A DNA stretch of 64,000 bases from Kalaharituber pfeilii (Eukaryota; Ascomycota; Pezizomycetes; Pezizales; Pezizaceae): positions 620,001-684,000 of the forward strand of contig WHUZ01000022.1 of assembly GCA_015179045.1 (NCBI GenBank), given 5' to 3'. Below are positions 33,004 to 44,557 of this stretch, in pieces. How positions within the stretch are numbered: position 1 is the stretch's first letter; the number at the start of each line of letters is the position of its first letter. The notes under the pieces were generated by a model. It made no database searches. It saw nothing but the letters and a program-made list of their open reading frames with translations, and was not told the origin of the DNA. Position numbers and translations under genes: made by a program.

Positions 33004-35847
33004 CTACACTCCAGTATTAGGAGCCCCATGAGCCCGAGCACGGCAAACATTACGAATATCTTGACGCCCTGGTGTGGGCTTTTCTTTTTCTGTATTATCA
33101 GATGGTGAATAATAAAATATGCTGGTCCCATAATAATAAGCCTGATATAATTCTGGCAGGTTCAACTCCGTCCGCACAAAAACATCAATGATATATCGCC
33201 TTTCGTCTCTTCCACGTGAATTTCTCGCCGCTCTGCTCCCGTGCTCTTCGTCAGCACAAACGTCCACTGGCATACGAAACAGCAAATGAAACAAAACTAG
33301 AATTGTACTCACCACACACTCCTCTGCATTCTTCATCTGAGCCTCAAACATATCCCACAACAAATCCACATCCCCCCCTTTCTCCAACTTTTCCAACTCC
33401 GCAGTCGCCCACCTCCACCTCTCCTCATACCCCATCTTCTCTACCCTCTTCGTAATCCTCGTCTTGAACACCCCCATCTTCCTTAGCACATCCTCTAACG
33501 CGGTTCTCAATCCCTTCTTCCAATGCCAAAACCCATGCGTTATCTCGGCCCTCTGATAGCAGTACCTCCCTACCGGAAACGACTTCCCGCTCGGCGGAAT
33601 CACGTTCCCCATTTCGTCCTGCGACTCTTCGTCCCCGTCCTCGTCATCAGAGTAGTTCTCTAGCGTCTCAGGGTCGTACCGAGGCCCCGTGAATCTCACA
33701 GTGAAACTCGCGTGCCTATCCCGCCTGTTACACGCCCTGCAGTAATCCAGCAATCCACTCACTCTCTCATCGTACTCAAACCCCGGCCTGTTCTTCAAAG
33801 CCAGCATAAAGTCGGACTTCCATGCCTCGCTTTTCAGAACAGAGTCCCTGTAGCCATCCACTCTCCTATCAACCGCCTTGAGTGCGAACTGGAAGTACTC
33901 ATCGTCCCGTGGAAATGCGGGGTTGAGGATCAGATTGAGGATGTACTGCACGACAGTCTTAAAGTGACTTTTGAAGCTCGCGTGAGACTGGGACGTAAAC
34001 TGTATTGGCATCCGCACAACAGAGGTTGAGATAGGATCGTCTGGAGCACCAATCGGTGCTTCACCCTCAGAATCCGTAACAATGAATGAAGATATATCCG
34101 AGTCGAGACTTCTATCTCGCCTTCGCCGGGACTTTTCCTCATCCGTGTTCACTTCTTCAACATTCTCCTCCTCGCCCTCCTCAACATCTGAATCGTATAA
34201 CGCCCTACCCTTCCCCTCATCCTCATCATCACTAGACACAAAAACTACACCCTCCCTCTTCGCTTTCAGCCTTTGCAACCTCTTCTGAAACGGTGTTAAT
34301 TTCTTCGGCGACAAGCCATATCTCGTCCGCGTCGCCAGCACGGGGGTGCGGGCTGCCAACTCCGCATCAGAACCTAGAGAGTCCAAATCGGAGCGGCATT
34401 TCTCTGCAGTTGCTGAGTGGGGCCTGTGCAGGCGGAGGCGGCGCGGTGTGACGGGCTTTGGTCCCTCACTTGAGGAGCCCAATTCCACTATTGCGGAGGG
34501 CGAGGCTAACGGCGCGGCTTTCTGCTGCCGTCGGCGAGGAGACACGACAGGGAGGTCATCAGATTCCGAGTCCGCTGGAGGGGAAGGCGAGGCTATTCGC
34601 ACGGCTTTCTGCTGCCGCCGGCGAGGGGTCACGACCGGGAAATCATCCTCTGCATCTTCGTCGTCCTGCTCTTCCGCTCGTTTCTTCGCTGCTTCATTTA
34701 ACTTCTGCTGCATGCCATTCCGCGTGCGCACAACACGAACGTCGCTCTCCTTGTCCTCCTTGACCCTCTTTTCCTCTTCTTCCGCTCTCTTCCGCTTCTC
34801 TCGTTTGATAAACCCCCTTGTCCTAGGCTGCTGAGCCACGACCACCTGTGTCCCCCAATCCTCCTCCTCCTCCTCCTCCTCCTCCGGTGTAGCCTCCTTT
34901 ACTTTTCCTCTCTTGATCCTCCGCGCGCTCCGCTCCCTCTTTGGCGACCTCTCCTCATCTTCCTCATCTGAATCCACTACCCTCGCCCTCTTCCCTCTCC
35001 CCTTCCCCTTCCCAATTCCATTCTGCTCCTCCTCATTCACCTTCTTACCCCTACGCTTCTTCACCTGTACAATCTCCTCATCCTCCTCATCCCTCTTCAC
35101 ATCATCATCCTCAATGACAGACGCCTTCTCTTTCCCCCCCTTTCCTCTGCCATCCCTCCCCTGAACCTTCCCCCTCTTACTCGCCCCTATTTTCCTCTCC
35201 CTAACCTTCATATCTTCTTCTGACTCCGCCGTCCTCTCCTCCGCCGACTCATCCACCAACACTTTTCTCCTCGGCCTCCTCCCAACAGTCACGACGTCCT
35301 CCATATCCTCCATCCCTTTTTCTCCACCTGTGCTCCCTTCCTCTTCCACATCCTGCATCTCCTCATCCTCCTCACCCCACCCAACCTCCACCCCCGACCT
35401 GCCGGCCCCAATCCCCGTCCTCCCCTTCCTCCTCTTGTCCATCTTAGCCGTTCCAAAAAATCCTGCGCCCATTCCCCTGGGCGCCTCTGCAATTCCGATT
35501 ATGCCATTCTTGCCGCTTTTCCTCTTCGCCTTCTTCTTGCGCCATCCCGAACTTTCAGAATCATCATTATCGGAGGGGGAAGAGTTGGTATTTGACGAGT
35601 TACTAGATAAAATTATTGCATCGGACTTCCGATCTTGTGGGCTGGCGGAAGATTTGAGGAGCGCTTTGAAGGCCTTGGGGAGGTCGCGGTCGAGGGTAGT
35701 AGTCGCGATGGTGGCGGTGGTATTCTCTGAAGGTTTAGATGGAGAAGAAGCGGTGGGGGGCGAGGGGGAGTAGAAGAAAGGGAGAATGGTTTGTTGGCGG
35801 GCGCGAGGGCGCCGCGGCCGGGGCCGGGCTTTGCGGGAAGGCGGCAT
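33004..35847 (-). CDS. Nuclear PIP-box / DUF4211-domain protein
   Basis: One long frame encodes up to 947 residues. Residues 18-25 (QQTILPFF) are a perfect PCNA-interacting PIP box (QxxIxxFF) in a basic N-terminus. A roughly 500-residue disordered region of alternating Lys/Arg and Glu/Asp runs follows, with several basic candidate nuclear signals and repeated TPRRRQQKA/SPRRRQQKA motifs. The C-terminus from about 600 is a DUF4211 domain, with a CRACNRRDRHASFTVRFTG zinc-ligand-like segment, GPRYDPETLENY and RAEITHGFWHWKKGL. DUF4211 also occurs in vertebrate CCDC82. A 46-bp GT-AG intron at 33267-33312 may remove the odd tail, giving about 879 residues ending at 33162; the ORF alone does not decide. 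A chromatin or replication-linked role is inferred from the PIP box. Confidence 0.85.
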   Translation of the reverse strand: MPPSRKARPRPRRPRARQQTILPFFYSPSPPTASSPSKPSENTTATIATTTLDRDLPKAFKALLKSSASPQDRKSDAIILSSNSSNTNSSPSDNDDSESSGWRKKKAKRKSGKNGIIGIAEAPRGMGAGFFGTAKMDKRRKGRTGIGAGRSGVEVGWGEEDEEMQDVEEEGSTGGEKGMEDMEDVVTVGRRPRRKVLVDESAEERTAESEEDMKVRERKIGASKRGKVQGRDGRGKGGKEKASVIEDDDVKRDEEDEEIVQVKKRRGKKVNEEEQNGIGKGKGRGKRARVVDSDEEDEERSPKRERSARRIKRGKVKEATPEEEEEEEEDWGTQVVVAQQPRTRGFIKREKRKRAEEEEKRVKEDKESDVRVVRTRNGMQQKLNEAAKKRAEEQDDEDAEDDFPVVTPRRRQQKAVRIASPSPPADSESDDLPVVSPRRRQQKAAPLASPSAIVELGSSSEGPKPVTPRRLRLHRPHSATAEKCRSDLDSLGSDAELAARTPVLATRTRYGLSPKKLTPFQKRLQRLKAKREGVVFVSSDDEDEGKGRALYDSDVEEGEEENVEEVNTDEEKSRRRRDRSLDSDISSFIVTDSEGEAPIGAPDDPISTSVVRMPIQFTSQSHASFKSHFKTVVQYILNLILNPAFPRDDEYFQFALKAVDRRVDGYRDSVLKSEAWKSDFMLALKNRPGFEYDERVSGLLDYCRACNRRDRHASFTVRFTGPRYDPETLENYSDDEDGDEESQDEMGNVIPPSGKSFPVGRYCYQRAEITHGFWHWKKGLRTALEDVLRKMGVFKTRITKRVEKMGYEERWRWATAELEKLEKGGDVDLLWDMFEAQMKNAEECVVSTILVLFHLLFRMPVDVCADEEHGSRAARNSRGRDERRYIIDVFVRTELNLPELYQAYYYGTSIFYYSPSDNTEKEKPTPGRQDIRNVCRARAHGAPNTGV

Positions 35848-36499
35848 TGTGAGACGAACTAGGAAGTAACTCAGACGTTGTTTGTTGTGGGGTTAATAGC
35901 TGTTTGTTTTTGTTTTGTGGACGATGGCGTCGGGGTTGAAAAGCTGCGGAGTTTCCGCACATAGCTACCCAGTTCTGGATCGACAGAACCTAGCAGAAAA
36001 GCTACTTGTATATCATACTTATTTTCTTGCGCACCCCCCGAGAAAAAAATAGCTGGAAATCCTACAAAAACAAGTTACCAGATCCCCGTAATGGAGAGAA
36101 GTTCCTTTAATCTGCTTATCCGTGCTTGATGATACCTACTCTAAAGCTCTGTGTGAGTACCACCACCAAGCATTAAACCGGGAACCTTTTCAGCCTCAGG
36201 TTTAGTTTCACTTCCTCCAAGCTTTACGAGCAGGGGTTGCGAGTCCTTGGTACAGTAAGTAAACTTGTACATGCTACCTACCTAGTATCATATCATATGA
36301 TAGAAAAAATGAGTCGATCTCCCGCCTGGCAACGCCACCCATACGCCAGACAGTACACCGCCCCACCAGCACCAGCACCACACGTGCGCAATTCCCTCCT
36401 CCTATGTCACCATCAATCACCCAATCACCCAATCACCCAACCACTCCTTGCCCATAAAAAGAACTACAAGATGCAGTACACACAGAATCAGCCCTTATG
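35848..36499. other. Upstream region of the DUF4211 gene
   Basis: There is no coding frame of note. Presumably this is the promoter and 5' leader of the minus-strand gene, since the next gene rightwards starts at 40,011 on the same strand. Short CCAATCACCCAAT direct repeats lie at about 36,419-36,445. Confidence 0.4.
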
Positions 36500-36501
36500 T
36501 A

Positions 36502-37345
36502 CAGTCACTGATCAAAAGTCTTGGTGACGCCACTTTTCTTGGCACCTCAAAATGCTTGCTTGCACAACTTCAAATGCTCATATCTCCATGATCCATAGCT
36601 CAATTTCAGAAGTTGTACCTGCAATTGATAGCACCGTGTCTATAGTCTTGCATATCACATGCAGCAATCATGAGAATAGTAGTAGTCAATTATATGGACC
36701 AATAAATCAGGAGCAAATTCTAGCATTTTTTACCTAAATTCTCTCTGCATAATAGTGTAGTTCCATACAAGGAGAATATTTTTGGGGCTAGTAAATTTTG
36801 CTAACAAAATACATATTGAGTCCATCTTATTTCATATTTTTTGATATTTTTTATGTTGTGTTGCGGGTTCTGTGTGGAGCTATTTATTTCCAGACACCGA
36901 TATTTGACCCTAAAATGACAATTTTGTATGCGAATTTGGCAATCGTGGCGTTCTTTGAAGTTTGTGATTTTATCTCGGCTGCCACATGACCCCAACATCT
37001 GTTCTACAACCGGAACCATGAAGTTTCAGGTAGTACCTATCATAGAAAAAAATCCTGTTTGTCTATCTAGTTGTGGTGCTAAAGATACATCACATTTCAA
37101 AAAGTCACAGTTTTTTGTATGGAATACCTAGTCATCAATAACTTTTTGTAGATATTACACTGCAATCAGTGTGCTATAAGTATATCCTGTGCTGTAGCAT
37201 AAACCATACTACTTACACTATCACCAGTTCAAGTTGTAGGTTAATTGGGTCACTTTTCGTGGAGATATCTCAATTTTTGTTCTTATGGACATTGTCGCCG
37301 CTTGGTGCTCAGATCGCTTTCACCAAGACTTTTGACCAGTGACTG
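36502..37345. mobile_element. TA-flanked TIR element, 844 bp
   Basis: The left end CAGTCACTGATCAAAAGTCT (36502) and the inverse right end (to 37345) form about 26-bp TIRs with one mismatch (GATC versus GGTC), flanked by TA at 36500-36501 and 37346-37347. No transposase is encoded. The CAGTSACTG termini and TA target are of Tc1/pogo type. Confidence 0.85.
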
Positions 37346-37352
37346 TACATTA

Positions 37353-37729
37353 GCGGTATTCAGATTAGACTGTCCTCATATAAAATGGAATCCGGCGGAC
37401 AAACCAGTTTATCCGGTCTGTAGTCTGAGTACCCTCTTGTGAAAATCGGATTTTGGAAACTGGTTTTGGGTCCAAAAATCCACCGGAATTTATGCACACC
37501 AGGTCCTGAATATTGCATTAAGGCCCGCAAAATGCATCATATATATGCAGTTGTCGCAAAAATCCGACCGGATTTTTTCTGCCAAAAAACGCGAAAATAA
37601 ACCGGTTTAACTGGTTTATAACATGAAAATACCAGATAAAATTTTGTATGGAGATGACCGGATTTTCCGGACTTGATAAAATTCTGAAATCCGGAAAATC
37701 TGGCCAAATTTTTCTAATCTGAATACCGC
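37353..37729. mobile_element. TA-flanked MITE, 377 bp
   Basis: GCGGTATTCAGATTAGA at 37353 and its exact inverse ending at 37729 form 17-bp TIRs, flanked by TA (37351-37352 and 37730-37731). It begins only 5 bp after the TSD of the preceding element, so two unrelated TA-targeting elements lie back to back. The interior is rich in CCGGATTTTC/GAAAATCCGG words. Confidence 0.85.
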
Positions 37730-37731
37730 TA

Positions 37732-38746
37732 TTATTATTATTACACCTCCATAATCTCATCCAATATACACATAAAAACCAACTGTCATTTTTTCATTCG
37801 AAATCCCCCCTCCCCCCACCCTCCTCCAAAAGTGGGGGGAAAAAAAGTTACACAACTACTTCTATATATTAGTATCCTAAAAAAAAAAAAAAAAAACACT
37901 TCAAACCCAAAGGATATTTACGTATCAACTCATCCCAAATAACAAAAACTTAAACACTACACCGTTTGACGACCTCGCCCTCCGGCTCATTATATTCTGA
38001 TTCACATACCAGCAAAAAACGTAACAGCTAGCAAAACTACGTACTAAAGTAGTAACCACCATCTATACCTCCCCTATCCCTCATCCCCCATCCCCCATCC
38101 CCATCCCCTCATCGCCCGGCTCCAAATTCTCACCATGCACATGACTAAAAACAAGTCGACGTCCATCCCCAGCTCATACTCATTAACAAACACACTTAAT
38201 TCAGCTTCAATGCCCAGTACATAACATAAGAAGAACACCAAGTACCAGTCAGATAGCCTCAACGCAAATAAAAAAAATAAAAAAAAACATTAAAAAAACA
38301 TATGCATACCATCATCGTAAATGAATAACCCTCAAATTGCTCACAACAAAAGCAAACCCGCAAATTTGATATACAAAGAAAAAGAAGCAAAGAAAAAAGG
38401 AAGAAACAAGCCAACGAAAGGCAAACCGCAAATATAGTGCTCAAATTCAAACGCCTCGTATAACCCCAGTCTTCCTTACTCTCATGATCCAACAAATCCC
38501 TAGGAACCGACCAAGATGCATGCAAAATCATCTATCATCTATCCCCGCCAGTCAATCTAACTTTCACTCGCACCCCTCGTTTCTCCCTCCATCACAACGA
38601 CGCGCCCAGCAACGTCAACGTCTCCGCTGGCCTCGGGCTATTCAGCCTATCTGGCTCTAAATCACTGGCATTACTACTCGTCTCCGACCCCGCTACCGAC
38701 CTTGTCTCCTCTCCCTCCAAGCACACCGGCAGCCCTACCCCATTGA
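37732..38746. other. Intergenic, 3' side of DUG3
   Basis: No supported gene. There are homopolymer runs (C at about 37,806, A at 37,880-37,895) and A/C-rich sequence. It likely holds the DUG3 3' UTR and terminator. Confidence 0.4.
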
Positions 38747-40011
38747 CTATCCCTCCACTCCCCTCTTCCCCGTCCCCTCCTTCCCTCCTTCCCTTCCTGC
38801 CACCATCCCCTTCGACTCCGCAAACGCCGCCGACCTCGAAAACGATGGATCCGGCTGGTAGTACTGGTCCATGATCGGATGAATAAGGACCGTCTGCTTA
38901 TTAATCGACAGTATGGAATTCGTCGGCACTGTCACCCAATCTCCTCTCTCAAACGTCAACGGCTCGCTCGCTACCATAACCAAGTCTTGTCCTTTATCAT
39001 GCCGTTCCATACGGTAAAACCCGCCCGGTTTGTATTCGTGGAAGCGGGTTCCGCTGCTAAAATATAGACTTGCAGCCTCGTCTGTCTTGCTCGATACGTA
39101 CCGTGTGCAGACGACGCTGTGACCGTCGCTGAGGCCAAAGTTGAGGAGTGACGGTTCAGTGACGCCAGCCGCAGTGAGGAACTCGTTTAAGCGAGCAATA
39201 GTCTTCAGCATAGCGGCGCGGAGAAGGGTGTGGCCGAAGCCATTGGGTGGGGGAGATTTGAGGTTTGCACCGAGAGAGTCGAGAGTGTCGAGATAGAGGG
39301 CAAAGGCCTGTGTGTGATGGGGACATGTCAGCTTCAACATCAACAGGTGGGAACAATGACGAATGTAGTATTTTTACGTACCCATTCGCTATCAGTACTC
39401 CCTTCCACGGCTAGGAAATATTCATCCTTAATAGCCTCCACAAACTTTCGTTTTATCTTTTTGAATCCCGCAATATGTCCGTTGTGCTACCCAAACCCAA
39501 TGTCAGCAATCTTTCACCGACTCAGAAAATACACACGCACAGGAGGGTAAGAAGACTCACCATCCACATCAAACTATGATACGAGAACGGATGACAATTA
39601 CTCTCGCTCAATGCTCCCGTCGTCGTAGCCCTCACGTGCGCAAATACCAGTGAACTCGTCGTCTTCTTGGCCAACCTCGCCAGGTTCGTGCAGTTCCATG
39701 CTGGGGTGGTGGATGTAAATATGCATGGGCCCTGCCCTAGCTCTGGATTTGTATAATATCCTACGCCAAAGCCGTCACCGTTGTGGGGTCGTTGGTCCTG
39801 TAGGGAGTAACCAAAAAGATGGGCAAAAATATCAACATTAGTCATTCACTCAATCACTCACTCAATCGACAAACTAAAGGATGTTTATGAGGCAACATAC
39901 CAAACGAAGCCTGCAATCATATGACTGCGTCAGAATAGAATGTGCAGGACGCAGCAGTAAATCCGCAAGCAGTATCTCGTCGCGGCCCTTAAATATCACC
40001 CAGCGGCACAT
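38747..40011 (-). CDS. DUG3: Dug3-type glutamine amidotransferase (glutathione degradation)
   Basis: Four exons on the minus strand (40011-39901, 39797-39561, 39486-39382, 39307-38747), all phase 0, give 337 residues, close to yeast Dug3 (357). The protein begins MCRWVIFKGRDEILLADLL: Cys2 is the N-terminal nucleophile of class-II glutamine amidotransferases once Met is removed. Other family signatures are NGDGFGVGYY, FAHVRATTTG with SNCHPFSYHSLMWMHNG, and GSTDSEWAFALYLDTLDSL. Dug3 with Dug2 forms the cytosolic complex that cleaves the gamma-glutamyl bond of glutathione. The last 25 residues are Gly/Lys-rich and poorly conserved. The gene lies minus-strand, as do its two gene neighbours. Start chosen because exon 1 alone supplies Cys2. 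Confidence 0.93.
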
Positions 40012-42936
40012 GGCGATGGCCCTTCTAATCCAACAGCCAGCCGACTTTCCAAACGTATATAGTCAAGATCTATATCCTAGGGTTTTAAATCCTGCAGTGG
40101 TTCCGTTTGATTGCGTGTAACTAGTTTCCAGAGGATGTGAAGTCGGTGGAGTAACCAGTCACTATGAAGGTGCAAGACGATGTTATGATGTAATGATAAA
40201 GTGTAGGCGTATATCAAGTTGCGTAGGTTTGCCAACTGTTTGCTATTGTGTTGCTATTGAACGATCACGCCTAGCAGTGCCAATGTAAGATGGGGTTGCC
40301 GGTTAGTTTGTTTGGTGACTGGTTTTTGATGTTTCCACACAAAGGCTCTGAAAGTGGCAATTCTCTTTCCAAAACGCTCAACAGCCGTATATATGGGAAA
40401 GCTTGTCTGCACGAAGATGAAGTATTCCGCAGGAGAGAGAGAAATAAGGAGGGCAGCAAAGGATGGGCCCCACGTCGACACACGCACCGACAGTTCGTCC
40501 AAGTAAATCCCCTCTAAATTAAGTAAAGCCACCCCCCAGTCCAGTACCGGTCCGTCAGAGAGAGAGGTCGACAGTGCTTCAATATAATTCTCGCGATATG
40601 ATTGGGGGCATCCGACAGCTGGGAGCTGAAATCGAGCAGTTTGGGGTCAGGTGCGGGTCGTGTGGTGGTCTGCTGCCCCTGCTGCTGCTGCTGCTGCTGC
40701 TGCTGCAAGGTTCAGGTCCGCGATCGTGAAAGGCGTAGAGTGCTACACGGGGGCCAATGCTTCTATCCAAACAAGATTTATTAGCTGCGCTGCAACGTTA
40801 ACTCATCCTCTGGCGACGCTCTCATTCGCTTCTCAGGAACAGGCAGCACTTCTTTTCTAGCTCTCACGTCCAAATGCTATGAACTCGATTTGCACCTGCG
40901 GGAAAGGGTATCGGCGTGGTTGGTAGTTAACGTCTTCCTCCTCCTCTCCTCCTGAATCAGAGTCACGTCTCCAATTGCGCGATCCCAGGGTCCAGAATGC
41001 GTGATGCCAACCCGCCGCCACCGCGGCACTACATTTTACTAGTACCCTAGTGAACTTGAGAGAATGGGCCCGTCCATGCGCCCCTTCGGAACGCCATTTG
41101 CAGGATAAAGTAATATATCACATCGAGATAAGACGTATATACAGTCACGATATCGGCACCAATGCAGCTGCCTACTCAGCACTGATGTATGAAACACTCC
41201 CCATCTACACCCACAATCCCATCGTAGAAAGTTCGGAACACATCCGCTGCAAAGGCCAGGATCAGATTAAGGCTGAATGTCGCCCCGTCCCCCCCAGGGC
41301 TGAACGAGCGTGAAGGGCTTTCAAGGTTCAAGGATGGCTGTGTCTACTTAAGGTTTGAGCAGGTACGGGTCTTCTTGTAAATTATGCATAATCGGATGGA
41401 ATAATAGGACAACATGAACTAGGGGCTACTTGCATTACAACTCTCGCGCTCAACAACTGTCTTGCTCAACAATCTTGCGCATTATCATGAATTTTTCACT
41501 GATATCATAGTAGACTGAGACATACCCCGCCCGATGATATGGTCTATCTCTCTCTTTATCTTTCCTTCCCCTCATGCATTTCAGCTGCGTACACGAGCAC
41601 GAGCCTGAGACCCTGATCGGGATAATCTGGGTTTTTCAGCCACTTGCTTAATGATTTGCAACCGCCTCTCAGCTGATGATCCCAGCTCCTGCACACCCCA
41701 CATACTGTCTACTGTAGCACAAATCGCTGTCAACCATACCTTTTTCAATCGAAATATTTGAGACTGCGGACTACATCATATCACATGTCCCCACTTGTGT
41801 CAGGTCCCCCCCATGGCGCTGCAAGACAAAGATCCCGCCTTCAGTCCAAAAACAAATTTGTTTCTCTAAATAAAGACTGTGTCTACTAGCATTGAGTATA
41901 TGATCAATCACAGTATGTATGAGTACCCGAACTGCCAAAGTACCTACAGAGAAATAGATAGAAATGAAGTAGATACAAAGGTAATGGCTACGCGTTCCCA
42001 ATATTTGATTCATTTTGACCGCCCAACATAAAATCGAATTCACACATATGTGTGCACATATATATATATATATACAGTGCGTGAATGCATCCTGCAGGCT
42101 GGCATATACTTGATTAAGGAAACAATTCACCTGTCACAATGAACGTCCCCGCGTTCCCGCGTCCCCTCGACTTTTCGCCCACTATCATTCTTTCATCCTC
42201 CAGCACTTTCCACACCATCAATAAATCCTATCAAATTTGAACACCCCCCCCCCCTTCCCCCCGTAGAAGATAGCAGAAACAAGAAACAGGAAAAAGGAAT
42301 GGAAAGGAAGAAAGAAAATCCCATTTTTATGTTTTTTTTTTTTGTCCCCCTTAGATCGCAAAGAAATAGAATAAGAAAATAAAGAACAAGGAGAAGAAGA
42401 AGAAATAGAAAACTATGCTGTACCAGAAATGGCAAAAAGAAAAAAAAAAAGAAACCAACAATTCCCGAACCTCATCTGCAAACCCGAAGATGCAGAAAAG
42501 GCCATATGAGTAGCATCGCTGAATTCATGCTACAAGGCAATAACAACGACTAAGTGTCAGTATTGTTAGATGAAAACTATTTTGAGTGCTAAAAAATTGT
42601 TCGAGTATTTTCTATGCATGCCGGAAAAGAAGTAGATGAAGAAGGTATTGGGGTCACCGAGAGAGGAGATATTTAAGAAGTGGGCTTGCTCGAACAATCT
42701 AATGTAGGAAAAAAAAAAAAAAACGGAAGAAACTGTACCAGAACTACGCAAAAGGAGCTCTATAATGCAGCTTTTTTCCCTTTTCGTTTTGCTAAATTGC
42801 AAATAAACAATAAGAGATTGCGCTCCCGAGCGATTTCATTTGTCCTATGATCAAATGTAATGTGTGATGGGAGCTAGTAAGTATACATAGCATTATCAAC
42901 ATACCATGAGCCGTAGGGAAGCGTCTACAAGCTCCT
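40012..42936. other. Long intergenic stretch, no supported gene
   Basis: About 2.9 kb between DUG3 and MTM1. A CTG/CAG trinucleotide run at about 40,680-40,706 lies in frames that would give short polyGln or polyCys/Ala. A minus-strand 92-codon frame (40,532-40,254, starting MALLNLEGIYLDELSVRV) reads hydrophobic but has no recognisable domain. Pyrimidine- and AT-rich low-complexity runs cover 42,060-42,080 and 42,240-42,450. Regulatory sequence of DUG3 is expected at its left end. Confidence 0.4.
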
Positions 42937-44557
42937 CTATGCTTTCAAGCCCTTATCAAGCTTTCTTTGGTTGATTTTTTCTGCCCATTGTTTGCCCACC
43001 TCGTAGCTAGAAATCTGTAAACAAAGTTAGTATGGATTACAATGCGGAGAAATAAGGATAATTATACCATTATAGCACACGCAGGGGCAACCTTCAGAAG
43101 CCTCGGCACACATCCTCTCCACAGTCCTCGTACGCCCTCTGCCTTGAATATACCATACAAAAGACTCGGCATGCTCTTATACACTCCATTATGGCCTGGT
43201 GCAAACCCAGCACGCACAGCTGTTGGACCAGTTGGCTCCGGCGGGGGCCTATTCGTATTGACCTGGATTCTCGTCTTGCCCACATCAAACGGGGTCGTAA
43301 GGAAGGATGCAATAGACCCCGCCAACGCCCCAGCCAAAAAGCTATCCGTAAAGGTATTGGCGCTACTATCCATCTTTTTAGATGGATGCGGGTGAGAGAA
43401 CAGTGTGTCCTGCTGTTTGTGTTGAGCTTTGAGACGACCCTTGATAATTTCGTATCCAGTCCAGTAAATGCCTGAGAACGGCACATCTCTCCATAAGGTG
43501 AGTGTGAGGCCTCGCCACAAGGAAGTCCATCCCTCTACCTTCACCATATCCACCAGCCCAGAGATGGTCTTCCTGAATACGTTATGTTCTTGAATAGCCT
43601 CTCCATTCACGTTCTTCCTTGGTGTGCTAATGGCCCATAATCTTGTTCTGAACAATTCCAGTGGGGATATTGCTGTTGCAGCAATTGCTCTTGCGGATCC
43701 ACCACAGAGCAGAGCGGACCAGTGTGGACCAAAAGCGTTGAAGGGGTTGTTAGGTGATTGCCGCATCGTATCATAGCCTGTGAAATATATCACATTGGCG
43801 GGAATTGTCATCAACAGAGTAGGCGATAGCCCTCTCCAAAGGCTTGGAATACCCTCATATCGAGCAATCTTGACCAGGCCCTCCCAAGTTCCCGTGAATC
43901 TCCGCTGTGCAGTCTCTTCCACAGCACAGGCGTCAAGAATCGCAGCTGGTGTCGCGGTTGACGCCGGTGAAGATGATGCAATACAAAACTCTGGATGATT
44001 GGTAACCCAGAATACCTCTCTGCAGCATGCTGTTACGCCAAGCTGGGATGGTAACCTAGCAAACGTCGACTGGTACTGTGGTGATACAACCCTGTGCACA
44101 CGAAAAGTGGTGGAAGGTGGTGTAGCTGGATCTGCAGGGTTTATTGGCGTTGAGAGGGATGTTGAAGGCTGAGCTTGGGCTTGAAGCCGAACCCGAACAA
44201 CGTCAAGCGGTGTTACTGAGAAACTATCAGTCAACAGAGATCAGAAAGATGGAATTGGAGGATTAATTCACCTAGCAAACTTGTGAGCAAACTGCCTGAG
44301 CATGCTGATAGCATCTGCTGGGCCGGTGTAATGACAAACTTCTTGCTTTCACTGCCGCTCTCCACAGGTCCTGCGACAATGGCAATCTGGCCGGATCCAG
44401 TCTGCACCCCACCACCATCGCCGTTACTATTCACCGACCGCCCTTCCCGGTGGTGGTGATGATGTATGTGGTGCTCCGAGGACGCCGGAGAGGTCACAAT
44501 GCCTCTAGTCTCATCCTCGTATTCCGCCGGGGTTGCTGCAAATCCGGTGGTACTCAT
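42937..44557 (-). CDS. MTM1: Mitochondrial carrier, Mtm1 / SLC25A39-40 type
   Basis: Three exons on the minus strand (44557-44272, 44215-43068, 43014-42937) give about 503 residues. The three carrier signatures are visible: TPLDVVRVRLQ, SPLELFRTRL and TPFDVGKTRIQ, each followed by the GLWRG-type motif (SLWRGLSPTLLMTIPANVIYF, SLWRGLTLTLWRDVPFSGIYW, GLWRGCVPRLLKVAPACAI). Separation of the first signature from the second by a long Ala/Pro/Ser insert and a Cys pair is typical of the Mtm1 subfamily. The first exon adds about 75 non-conserved residues including HHIHHHHH. Yeast Mtm1 is needed for manganese loading of Sod2; the human orthologues import glutathione into mitochondria. The last small exon (25 residues, ISSYEVGKQWAEK) completes helix 6. 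Confidence 0.92.

Noticed and set aside
34082..35773. Plus-strand ORFs opposite the DUF4211 gene
   Set aside because: They are Ser/Leu/Pro-rich antisense shadows of Glu/Lys/Arg runs in the real minus-strand gene.
40514..40860. PolyGln / polyAla ORFs
   Set aside because: They are generated by a CTG trinucleotide run; no conserved sequence surrounds it.
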